Assembly: GCF_030813715.1 (NCBI RefSeq)
Contig: NZ_JAUSUZ010000001.1
Location: 1 to 64,000 of the forward strand
Reading direction: 5' to 3'
DNA: 64,000 bases
Source of the DNA: Catenuloplanes indicus
GTDB taxonomy: Bacteria; Actinomycetota; Actinomycetes; Mycobacteriales; Micromonosporaceae
Shown piece after piece: positions 13,943 to 20,306 of this stretch. A model generated the notes under the pieces. That model did not search any database, was not told the origin of the DNA, and saw only the letters and a program-made list of their open reading frames with translations. A program made the position numbers and the translations under genes. Position 1 is the first letter of the stretch; each line of letters begins with the position of its first letter.

Positions 13943-14194
13943 TCAGTTGATGCAGCAGAGGTACGAGCCGCACGGGCCGTCCGGCTTGCAGTCGCCGTCC
14001 GGGTCGTGGTGGTGGCCGCAGCCGCAGCACGCCCAAGCGCCGAGGTCGTGGATGTCGCCGCAGCAGCAGCGCATCTGCGCGTAGACGGTCCAGTGCTGGC
14101 CGCCGCACAGCCGGTGGCCGGTCATCGTGCCGACCTCGCCGTCGACGACCTCAGGCTGTACGACCTGGCTGGGGCGGGGGACGAGGCTGCCCAT
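13943..14194 (-). CDS. Cys/His-rich zinc-binding-like protein, 83 aa
   Basis: ATG 14194 shares a base with the upstream stop (TGATG); an internal ATG before TGHRLCGG is a possible alternative. The C-terminal half is crowded with metal ligands: MRCCCGDIHD, WACCGCGHHHDPDGDC and PCGSYLCC. Eleven cysteines and five histidines suggest at least two zinc sites. Function unknown. Confidence 0.6.
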   Translation of the reverse strand: MGSLVPRPSQVVQPEVVDGEVGTMTGHRLCGGQHWTVYAQMRCCCGDIHDLGAWACCGCGHHHDPDGDCKPDGPCGSYLCCIN

Positions 14195-14385
14195 CAGGCG
14201 GCGATCCGGGCGAGGCCCGCGGTCCGGGCGCGCTGCACGCCGATCGACTCGGCGATCGCGGCACGGCGGGCGGTCTGCCGGCCAGGGCGGCGCCGGGGGC
14301 GGGCGGGGCGGGTGTCGTCGAGGTCCAGGTCGCGGGCGGGGCGGGTGTCGTCGAGGTCCAGGTCGCGGGCGGTGATGGCGCGCAT
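14194..14385 (-). CDS. Basic protein with duplicated 11-residue unit, 63 aa
   Basis: ATG 14385 follows AAGGAGCACCCC, so the longer frame from 14457 is rejected. The sequence has two exact copies of ARDLDLDDTRP (a 33-bp tandem repeat at about 14305-14370), then an Arg-rich stretch (ARPRRRPGRQTARRAAIAES). An acidic repeat next to a basic tail suggests a nucleic-acid or protein docking peptide. Function unknown. Confidence 0.55.
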   Translation of the reverse strand: MRAITARDLDLDDTRPARDLDLDDTRPARPRRRPGRQTARRAAIAESIGVQRARTAGLARIAA

Positions 14386-14414
14386 GGGGTGCTCCTTCAG
14401 AGCTGGATGGGGGC

Positions 14415-14455
14415 GGCTGGCCGGGCGGTCCTGTGCCGGACGCGCCCGGCCAGCC
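14415..14455 (-). terminator. 13-bp-stem hairpin
   Basis: GGCTGGCCGGGCG (14415-14427) pairs with CGCCCGGCCAGCC (14443-14455), 20 bases beyond the stop at 14476 and before the SD of the next minus gene. Confidence 0.6.
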
Positions 14456-14475
14456 ATTACGGGGGAGAAAAAAGA

Positions 14476-15138
14476 TCAGGCGGCGGTGAAACCGAGCAGC
14501 GCGGTCGCCTTGCCGGTCGGCTGCCCGCCGGCCAGGTAGCCGTACGTCTCCAGCCAGCACCGCCCGGCGGCGTTCAGGCGGCCGGCGGACCAGTTCCCGC
14601 GGCAGGTGTCGCCGGGGGCGGTGTCGAGGTCCATGAGCAGGCGGGTCCCGGCGGCGTCAAGGGCGTCACGGCGGGCGGTCCGGTGCTTGTCCCGGCCGCG
14701 GCCAGCGCGCCAGACGATGCCGTCGATCGCGGCGATGAGCATGGCGCGGATTGCCGACGGGCCGGGCGGGGTGGTGGAGGCGCCGCCGCGGCGGATCGGG
14801 ACCTGGCGGCCGCGGTCGACGGCGAAGTCCTTCAGGCGGGCGGTCGGCTCGGCCGGCGCGGGTGCCGGGGCGGTCCACTTGGCGCTGCCGTCGGCGGTGG
14901 CCATCTTCTCGACGATCTGCGCCGCGCTCATCTGCGCCTGGGCGAGGTAGGCGACTCGGGCCCAGTAGTCGCGGGCGCTGTCCTTGTTCTCGAACGGGTT
15001 GGTGAGCTCGTCGTGGCGGGTCATGCCGGAGCGGGCGGTGACGGTGTAGCCGTCGACGGCGGTGGAGAGGGACAGCGTCAGGGTGCCGTAGGTGCGCTCG
15101 GCGACGACGGTCCCGGGCGAAGCGGTAGTGTTCTGCAT
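14476..15138 (-). CDS. Hypothetical protein, 220 aa
   Basis: ATG 15138 is preceded by CAGGAGCGATC; a longer frame to 15372 would run through the control region and is rejected. The N-terminal third is beta-rich (RTYGTLTLSLSTAVDGYTVT), residues about 50-85 are helical (ARDYWARVAYLAQAQ), and the C-terminal part is basic (RRGGASTTPPGPSAIRAMLI, RAGRGRDKHRTARRDALDAA). It heads the minus array. No family is recognised. Confidence 0.6.
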   Translation of the reverse strand: MQNTTASPGTVVAERTYGTLTLSLSTAVDGYTVTARSGMTRHDELTNPFENKDSARDYWARVAYLAQAQMSAAQIVEKMATADGSAKWTAPAPAPAEPTARLKDFAVDRGRQVPIRRGGASTTPPGPSAIRAMLIAAIDGIVWRAGRGRDKHRTARRDALDAAGTRLLMDLDTAPGDTCRGNWSAGRLNAAGRCWLETYGYLAGGQPTGKATALLGFTAA

Positions 15139-15204
15139 TGCTGATCGCTCCTGGTAGCTCAGGGTCGGTCGGTTCGCGGTTGGCATTCGCAGTGCTTTCC
15201 GCGT

Positions 15205-15382
15205 GGCCCGGTCGGGAGTTCGCAGCTCCTGGCCGGGCCGTCTTGCGTTGTGCCGGGGTTCGCAGCCCCGGCGGCCTTGCTGGGGACTACTTTGCCCCAC
15301 GCCGACCGTAAGTGTCAAGTGACTTGGCACAGTGGCCTTGCTTAGTTGCTTGGCAAAGCTGCTTTGTGTCATTCTGTGGAGG
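15205..15382. promoter_or_regulatory. Divergent control region with twin hairpins
   Basis: Two hairpins with the same 7-base loop TTCGCAG lie side by side: GGCCCGG..GGAG-loop-CTCC..CCGGGCC (15205-15239) and GCCGGGG-loop-CCCCGGC (15252-15272). They fall in the 5' leader of the 220-residue minus gene. On the other side, CTTGGCACAG (15323) and CTTGGCAAAG (15349) form direct repeats 26 bp apart in front of the plus gene at 15383. The AT-richer 15290-15375 stretch probably carries both promoters. Confidence 0.5.
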
Positions 15383-15793
15383 ATGACCGACTACTCACGC
15401 GCGCTCCACAACGCCGCAGACGAATACCGGGCCGCAGAAGCCCAGCTCAACCGCGCCCGCGACAACCTCGCCGCCACCATCCGCGCCGCCTACTTCGACA
15501 CCACGAAGAAAGCCGACGTCCTCCGCGGCATCAACTACGAGTGGTCCCGCACCCATCTCGACGACACCATCATCAAAGCCTGGTGGAACGAACTCGACGA
15601 CGCGCTCCGCCAGCGCCTCCTCGCCGCCGTCGACCAGCCGCACCTACCCACGGAGCTGATCCCCGAACTCGCGGAGGCCGGCGTCGCCGTCCAGTTCTGG
15701 AGATTCGCCGGCGAAATGGAACCCGTCTGGCCGCGCGGACTCAAGCACTTCCTCGCCGAACGCAAGCCCCGGACCCCCAAGGAGCCCGCATGA
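15383..15793 (+). CDS. Hypothetical helical protein, 136 aa
   Basis: ATG 15383 follows GGAGG directly; the frame from 15332 lacks a ribosome site. The N-terminus is a coiled helix (AADEYRAAEAQLNRARDNLA). The end is basic (KHFLAERKPRTPKEP). It opens a three-gene unit under the repeats at 15323-15358. Function unknown. Confidence 0.6.
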   Translation: MTDYSRALHNAADEYRAAEAQLNRARDNLAATIRAAYFDTTKKADVLRGINYEWSRTHLDDTIIKAWWNELDDALRQRLLAAVDQPHLPTELIPELAEAGVAVQFWRFAGEMEPVWPRGLKHFLAERKPRTPKEPA

Positions 15794-16092
15794 TCCTCGA
15801 AGGCCAGAGCGGCAACTACCTCGACAGCGACGCGTTCGACGCCGCCTACCGCGCCCTCATGCCGTTCAACCCGATCGCCCAGGCCCGCGCCACCATCGCC
15901 GAGACCGTCGTCGCCACACTCATCGAACAGCGCGCCACCAACGGGATCGACCACCTGCGCGACCTGGCGCAGTCACCGACCCTCCGCCTGCCCCTCGTCG
16001 AGCAGATCAAGGCGCAGCTCTCCGGGTCGCTGAACGCGCCGCGCACTGGGGTCGACGAGGCGATCGCGGCTGGCGCCGCCGCCCTGTCCTGA
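15790..16092 (+). CDS. Hypothetical helical protein, 100 aa
   Basis: ATGA overlap with the preceding gene. Predominantly helical (PIAQARATIAETVVATLIEQ, LVEQIKAQLSG). Function unknown. Confidence 0.6.
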   Translation: MILEGQSGNYLDSDAFDAAYRALMPFNPIAQARATIAETVVATLIEQRATNGIDHLRDLAQSPTLRLPLVEQIKAQLSGSLNAPRTGVDEAIAAGAAALS

Positions 16093-16120
16093 CCGCGGTC
16101 AAGAGGCAGAAGGAGCCCGC

Positions 16121-16384
16121 ATGACGATTCCGACTTCTGCGGAAGGCGACGTCCCCTGGGATGCCGTCGATGGTTGGGGTGGGCACTACCGGTCGAGAAT
16201 CGACCCGGCGTGGGAAGTGCATGAGGCTGCCGGTGGCGCGGGCTGGGAGCTGCGTAACACTGCGACCGGCTCCGTGCGGCCGATCGATACGCGCGGCGGA
16301 CTGTATGCGGCGCTGGATATCGCCGAGGCTGCGATTCGCAGCGTGGTGCACGGTGATCCTGGCAGCCAACGCTGGACAACCTGA
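16121..16384 (+). CDS. Hypothetical protein, 87 aa
   Basis: ATG 16121 follows AGAAGGAGCCCGC. The product begins TIPTSAEGDVPWDAVDGWGG and has a small alpha-beta core (IDTRGGLYAALDIAEAAIRS). It has fewer G/C third positions than the genes around it. A terminator follows. Confidence 0.6.
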   Translation: MTIPTSAEGDVPWDAVDGWGGHYRSRIDPAWEVHEAAGGAGWELRNTATGSVRPIDTRGGLYAALDIAEAAIRSVVHGDPGSQRWTT

Positions 16385-16396
16385 CCTGTGTCGCCC

Positions 16397-16438
16397 GATG
16401 CCCGGCGTGCCGCCTTCCCGGTGGCGCGGCCGGGCATC
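16397..16438 (+). terminator. Terminator hairpin
   Basis: GATGCCCGGC (16397-16406) pairs with GCCGGGCATC (16429-16438); the intervening bases can form an inner weak stem. It isolates the following regulator-containing unit. Confidence 0.7.
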
Positions 16439-16471
16439 GTCGCGTCTGGCCCCGTTGGAGTGACGAAGCTT

Positions 16472-16498
16472 TTGCTTCCTAAATTAGGATGCTAATGT
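16472..16498 (+). promoter_or_regulatory. Promoter with embedded palindrome for the Aca2-like operon
   Basis: TTGCTT (16472-16477) and TAATGT (16493-16498) are spaced 15 bp apart and resemble -35 and -10 boxes. The perfect palindrome TCCTAA-A-TTAGGA (16477-16489) lies between them, where a bound repressor would block RNA polymerase. The regulator two genes downstream is the obvious candidate. Confidence 0.55.
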
Positions 16499-16549
16499 TG
16501 GTGCATCGCCAGGGGACAGCCCCAGGCAACCACAGACAGGAGACCCACC

Positions 16550-16858
16550 ATGGTCACCACCACCAGCTACGGCACCTGGGCCAACCACGGCGACGGCGAA
16601 CTCACCCTCGAAGCGGGCGTCGCCACCTCCCTCGGCGAATACGCCAACGACTACGACCTCGACGCGCTCACCACCGCCTACCGCGACGCGATCAACGACG
16701 CCCTCCCGGACAGCATCAGCCTCGCCGGCAGCGACTTCTACGGCCCCGCCTACGACACGGACCGGGACTTCACCGGCGAGCCCGCCGACGCCATCCGCGA
16801 GGCGATCGCCTCCGTCGACTTCTGGTCCCTTGCCGCGAAGTACGACAAGACCGCCTGA
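16550..16858 (+). CDS. Small acidic protein in anti-CRISPR position, 102 aa
   Basis: ATG 16550 follows CAGGAGACCC. The product is strongly acidic, with many more Asp/Glu than Lys/Arg (LGEYANDYDLDALTTAYRDA, GPAYDTDRDFTGEPADAIRE), soluble and without any known domain. It lies directly behind the palindromic promoter and directly in front of an Aca2/YdiL-like HTH gene, the arrangement of acr-aca operons. Small acidic proteins in this position often block CRISPR-Cas or other nucleases. That role is inferred from neighbourhood alone. Confidence 0.55.
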   Translation: MVTTTSYGTWANHGDGELTLEAGVATSLGEYANDYDLDALTTAYRDAINDALPDSISLAGSDFYGPAYDTDRDFTGEPADAIREAIASVDFWSLAAKYDKTA

Positions 16859-16925
16859 CCCGTCCCGCCCAGCTGGCCCGGACCCCCACGATGGGGCCGG
16901 GCCGCTCGTCATAGAGGAGCCCACC

Positions 16926-17558
16926 GTGCCGCACATGACCGGCGCCGCCCTGCACATCCACCGCCGCGGGCTCGGCCTGACCGGCGACCAGCTCGCCGCG
17001 ATCGTCGCGGTCACCGGCCGCACCATCCGAGCCTGGGAAGCAGGCCGCGACCCGATCCCCGCCGGCGCCGCAACCGAGATCGAGCGGCTGCGCGAGCGAA
17101 CCCGGGAGGCGATCACCGCCCTGACCGTCGACCTCGCCGACCACGACGGCGACCCGACCATCGCCGTCTACCGCGGCGACGACGAGTTCTGGGCCGCCCA
17201 CCCCGACGCCAAACCACTGCCGGCCGCCTGGCACCAAATGGTCGCCGCTCGCGTCGCCGAACACGTCCCGACCGCCCGGATCGTCTGGGCCGGCGCCACC
17301 GGCGATCAGCCGGTCCGGCGCTGGCCGCTGACCCGGCTCGCCGAGGCCGCCGCAGCCGCCAGGCAGAACCGGGACGCTGGCGCCGTGAAGAAGATGCTGC
17401 CGCACCTGCGGCTCCTCGCCCTCGACGAGCGCGTCCAGGCCGAGACCCGGATCAACGTGCTCCTCTCGGCCGCGCGCGCGATCGACCCGCGCATCGGTCG
17501 CGCCGCCAGCCCAGCCGACGCGCTGGACGTGCTCCTCGTCGCGGCCGACGCCCGATGA
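16926..17558 (+). CDS. Aca2/YdiL-like HTH transcriptional regulator
   Basis: GTG 16926 is well placed behind GAGGAG; ATG 16935 is in frame. Residues about 5-50 form a Cro-like HTH (GLGLTGDQLAAIVAVTGRTI then WEAGRDPIPAG). Residues about 75-110 (IAVYRGDDEFWAAHPDAKPL followed by AAWHQMVAARVAEH) match the C-terminal part of the YdiL/Aca2 family, in which an aromatic-D-E-aromatic segment precedes a helix of the dimer interface. A further 90 residues of helical unknown sequence make it longer (210) than Aca2. It probably represses its own operon through the palindrome at 16477-16489. Confidence 0.6.
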   Translation: MPHMTGAALHIHRRGLGLTGDQLAAIVAVTGRTIRAWEAGRDPIPAGAATEIERLRERTREAITALTVDLADHDGDPTIAVYRGDDEFWAAHPDAKPLPAAWHQMVAARVAEHVPTARIVWAGATGDQPVRRWPLTRLAEAAAAARQNRDAGAVKKMLPHLRLLALDERVQAETRINVLLSAARAIDPRIGRAASPADALDVLLVAADAR

Positions 17559-18070
17559 ACGACCGGCAGCTCGTGGCGCCGCCGGTCGTCCGGGTCACGC
17601 CCGGCACGGCGGCGCACCGCGAACTACTCGCCGACCTGGGCCGTGAGCCGCTGGCGGGGGAATGGTGGGAGGACGCCGAGTCCGCGGTGGACGCAGACAG
17701 TGCACGTACCTCGTACATGGTCGTCTACGCGGACGGGCCGGACAACCGACCGGTGCCCGCAGCGTGGGCCGGCTGGCGGCTGGAGGCCGACGGCACGCGG
17801 CTGAAGTGCGTCGACAACTACGTCCGGCGTGGCTTCCGGCAGCGCAGCCCCGAGCTGTATCGGCTCGTCTACGCGGCCCGGCACCGCCAGGTCGTCCTCA
17901 AGCTGCGCCTGCCCGCCGAGACGTACCTGTTCCCGGAGCCGATCGGCCGGCACCTCGCCTCCGGCTGGCAGATCGACCCGGCGCCGGGCGCGGCTGGGGA
18001 GTCCACGCCCTACGGCGGCGGGCCGGTCCACCGGTGGCAGCGGCTCGTCTGGACGCCACGGGCGCGCTGA
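17555..18070 (+). CDS. GNAT-like protein of unknown substrate, 171 aa
   Basis: The start overlaps the regulator stop by four bases. The order of elements recalls GNAT acyltransferases: TSYMVVYADGPDNRPVPAAW and AGWRLEADGTRLKCVDNYV as central strands, RRGFRQRSPELYRLVYAARH like the acetyl-CoA-binding turn and helix, then a strand and a C-terminal lobe (IGRHLASGWQIDPAPG). The diagnostic Q/R-x-x-G-x-G/A loop is imperfect (RGFRQRS), so the call is tentative. Operon position suggests it works with the putative inhibitor or regulator. Confidence 0.45.
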   Translation: MNDRQLVAPPVVRVTPGTAAHRELLADLGREPLAGEWWEDAESAVDADSARTSYMVVYADGPDNRPVPAAWAGWRLEADGTRLKCVDNYVRRGFRQRSPELYRLVYAARHRQVVLKLRLPAETYLFPEPIGRHLASGWQIDPAPGAAGESTPYGGGPVHRWQRLVWTPRAR

Positions 18071-18120
18071 CTGCAGTTCGGCGCGCCGCAGGGAGGGCAG
18101 CATGCCGGGGAACGGCGCGT

Positions 18121-18882
18121 CTACCACCGGTGCTGGCGCCACTGCCAACGATTCCGCAGGTCATGCCACCGATTCGACAATCCTCCGCGCTGGTTCATCG
18201 ACCGTACGTAGGCGGCATGATGCGGATGCCTTTGCAGTAGATCAACGAACTCGCGCAACTCCACTGCGGCGTCAAAGGAGCGGCCGTCCAAGACCGCCGC
18301 CCTCGTCCGGTCCACGAAGGCGTTCAGGACCGGATCGTCGCTGACCTGCAATGCACGCATCAGTGCAGGGATATGATCGTCAATCAGGGCCCGCAGGTGC
18401 GCGAGGAACCTTTCTTCGCCGTCGGCGTCAATGAACGGTAGCTCCGCTGGAAGCGTGTGCTCGTCCATGAAGTCGAGCCCGTCCCACCGCATGTGAAGAA
18501 CTTCCTTCAGTCCATGGCAGTGCACCGCATGCAGGGGCGGGTGAGGCAAGGCGGAGCTATGGAGCATACGGTTTGCCGACCGCTCCGGAGCCGCCAGGAG
18601 GGCGGTGGCGGCATGGATTTCGCGTCGCCACTTGCGTGCTGCCAAGACGACGGCATCCTTGCGCTCTTGGGCTCGCTCGCTGGCGGCCGCCCGGTTGAAC
18701 AGCGTGGCCGCGATCAGCGCCGTGGTAGAGAAGCCGGTCGCCCCGGACAGCAGGTTGACGAAGTACGGGTGCCCCTGCAGGAAGTCGAGCGCGAGCCACT
18801 CCAGCAGCACGCCGGCTGCGAACGTGGTGACGGCGACTACGGCGAGCCCGCGCAAGACCGAACCGGGGAGACGCTGCTGCAT
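18121..18882 (-). CDS. Membrane protein with long cytoplasmic helical domain, 253 aa
   Basis: Two membrane segments lie at residues about 10-30 (LAVVAVTTFAAGVLLEWLAL) and 40-60 (LLSGATGFSTTALIAATLF). A basic charged helix (ASERAQERKDAVVLAARKWR) and about 170 soluble residues follow. It stands alone in reverse orientation between two plus operons and its codons are less G/C-biased, both typical of a moron expressed in the lysogen. Function unknown; an exclusion or sensing role is conceivable. Confidence 0.6.
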   Translation of the reverse strand: MQQRLPGSVLRGLAVVAVTTFAAGVLLEWLALDFLQGHPYFVNLLSGATGFSTTALIAATLFNRAAASERAQERKDAVVLAARKWRREIHAATALLAAPERSANRMLHSSALPHPPLHAVHCHGLKEVLHMRWDGLDFMDEHTLPAELPFIDADGEERFLAHLRALIDDHIPALMRALQVSDDPVLNAFVDRTRAAVLDGRSFDAAVELREFVDLLQRHPHHAAYVRSMNQRGGLSNRWHDLRNRWQWRQHRW

Positions 18883-18926
18883 GACGTTCAGTGTCCCAGC
18901 GGAAGTCCACCATCGAACGTGCTCGT

Positions 18927-18966
18927 TGAAGGCCCGCGCGCTTCCGATGGGGGCGGCGGGCCTTCA
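18927..18966 (-). terminator. Terminator of the HTH gene
   Basis: TGAAGGCCCGC (18927-18937) pairs with GCGGGCCTTCA (18956-18966), 12 bases beyond the stop at 18978. Confidence 0.7.
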
Positions 18967-18977
18967 GCATGTCCGGG

Positions 18978-19634
18978 CTACGCGCTCGGCCCTTCCGCGT
19001 CTGCATCGGAGGCGGATCGTTCGCTCGACTGCTCTGCGCCTAGCGACGCCTCAATATGCTCGATGCCGCGCTGTGCTTCGTCACGCCATCCTGTGACGAC
19101 GAAAATGTCGCCGTCTGTTTGGTGAGTCGTCGGCGCTGACCCTCGTGCAGAAGTCGTCTTCATGCCGCGGGCTGGCGGTAGCAGGCCGGCCAGGCGCGCC
19201 TCTCGAATCCACGAGTAAATCGTGTTCTCCGGGTGCCCTGACGCGCGTGCCATGTCCCGGCTGGGCTTTGGGGAGTACCGCGACCAGGTCTTGAAGTGTT
19301 CGGCGACGAGCGTCAGAAATTCGCCCTTGCTCAGGCTGCCGCGTTCGAGCGGCGGCAGGGCGGCGAGGTCTTCGGCTTGCTTGCTGGTGCCGACACCCGC
19401 GAGCGCGTCTTCGAGGGCGCTCGCGGGAATTTTCCGCAGTGCGTCGGTGGTGACTCTGTCGGTGAGCAGCAGCATGCCGGTGATGACGGGCCGGCCGTGT
19501 TCGTCTGGCTGGTGCTGGGTCCAGAGTGTCGCGCCGGGGATGCCCGCGTCGTCGCCGGGCCATTGCGTCCAAGCGCCGCCGAACTGCGCCTTCAGCTGCT
19601 CGGCGATGTCGGTTCTGTCAGTTTCGGCGGACAC
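18978..19634 (-). CDS. HTH-containing protein divergent to the excisionase gene, 218 aa
   Basis: GTG 19634 is the first reasonable start; the frame continues upstream only into the oppositely oriented Xis gene. The N-terminal half is alpha-beta (TDIAEQLKAQFGGAWTQWPG, RPVITGMLLLTDRVTT). A helix-turn-helix (RDMARASGHPENTIYSWIRE, followed by ARLAGLLPPARG) occupies about residues 115-155, and the tail is acidic and Ser-rich. Related proteins occur next to integrase or excisionase genes of actinobacterial elements. It probably regulates the Xis-helicase operon. Confidence 0.6.
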   Translation of the reverse strand: MSAETDRTDIAEQLKAQFGGAWTQWPGDDAGIPGATLWTQHQPDEHGRPVITGMLLLTDRVTTDALRKIPASALEDALAGVGTSKQAEDLAALPPLERGSLSKGEFLTLVAEHFKTWSRYSPKPSRDMARASGHPENTIYSWIREARLAGLLPPARGMKTTSARGSAPTTHQTDGDIFVVTGWRDEAQRGIEHIEASLGAEQSSERSASDADAEGPSA

Positions 19635-19704
19635 AGGTGTCGAGGCTAGCAGGACGGCTTCCGTCCATGATCGGAACTTGGGGGTATCGCAAGGGTTTCG
19701 CGGG

Positions 19705-19749
19705 AAGCTTGCGTGGCTCGGTGGGATGTGATGGGATCTACGCAAGCTT
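19705..19749. promoter_or_regulatory. Inverted repeat between divergent HTH and Xis genes
   Basis: AAGCTTGCGT (19705-19714) is repeated inverted as ACGCAAGCTT (19740-19749) with 25 bases between them. The outer sequences (CGCGG and CCGCG) extend the symmetry imperfectly. The site lies 28 bases upstream of the TTG start of the Xis-like gene, where an operator would be expected. Confidence 0.5.
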
Positions 19750-19776
19750 TCCGCGATTTGCTTGGAGTGATCGAGA

Positions 19777-19953
19777 TTGAACGAGTACCTCACGCCGGCC
19801 GAAGCCCGCACCCGGATCAAGGTCTCCAAAACCTTTATGAGCGACCTGCTCACCAGCGGCCGACTGCGGTCCTCAAAGGTCGGCAGGCTCCGGCGCATCG
19901 CCGCCACGGACTTGGAGGAGTACATGAAGGCCCGCATCGACCGCGCCGCCTGA
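19777..19953 (+). CDS. Excisionase-like HTH_17 protein with TTG start, 58 aa
   Basis: TTG 19777 lies nine bases after GGAG and opens 58 codons. The sequence is a textbook excisionase/MerR-type winged helix: YLTPAEARTRIKVSKTFMSD, then LLTSGRLRSSKVGRLRRIA and a closing helix (TDLEEYMKARIDRAA). Proteins of this kind direct serine or tyrosine integrases toward excision or act as small repressors. It is easily missed because of the TTG start. It is the first gene of the operon with the replicative helicase, although the integrase is 17 kb away. Confidence 0.75.
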   Translation: MNEYLTPAEARTRIKVSKTFMSDLLTSGRLRSSKVGRLRRIAATDLEEYMKARIDRAA

Positions 19954-19967
19954 CCCCCCAAAGCGCA

Positions 19968-19995
19968 AACGCCGGGGTGGCTAGACCCCGGCGTT
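19968..19995 (+). terminator. Terminator after the Xis-like gene
   Basis: AACGCCGGGGT (19968-19978) pairs with ACCCCGGCGTT (19985-19995) around a six-base loop. It should limit read-through from Xis into the helicase gene, so helicase expression may need antitermination or its own promoter. Confidence 0.7.
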
Positions 19996-20018
19996 GCAGT
20001 GACCTCGAAAGGCCCACA

Positions 20019-20306
20019 GTGACCACAGCATCGCACACCCGGGAAGCGTTCGGAACCATCCCGAACCAAGTCACACCCGAAGACGCCGGCTCGCCCGAGG
20101 TCATCGTCTTGACCCGCGCCGAGTACGAACAGCACGCCACCCTCCACTGGCGGCTCGGACACCAAGCGGGCATCGTCGCCGGCATCCGCTGGGCCGACCG
20201 GCAGTACAACAACGCCATCGCCGAGGTCGCCGCCGGCATCCCCGCACCCGCACACGAGATCGTCGCCGCATACGTCCGCCGCCTCGACCGGCAGGCCGCC
20301 GCGTGA
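20019..20306 (+). CDS. Hypothetical protein coupled to the helicase, 95 aa
   Basis: GTG 20019 follows CGAAAGG. The product is helical (RAEYEQHATLHWRLGHQAGI, AGIRWADRQYNNAIAEVAAG) and its stop overlaps the helicase start by four bases. It may be a helicase accessory factor; no family is recognised. Confidence 0.6.
   Translation: MTTASHTREAFGTIPNQVTPEDAGSPEVIVLTRAEYEQHATLHWRLGHQAGIVAGIRWADRQYNNAIAEVAAGIPAPAHEIVAAYVRRLDRQAAA

Noticed and set aside
14107-14457. A longer start (14457) for the basic repeat protein
   Set aside because: It would read through the hairpin at 14415-14455; ATG 14385 follows AAGGAG.
12737-14539. A 600-codon plus frame across the minus array
   Set aside because: It is antisense to several genes with good ribosome sites and matching hairpins and has low-complexity Val/Ala/Gly/Arg composition.
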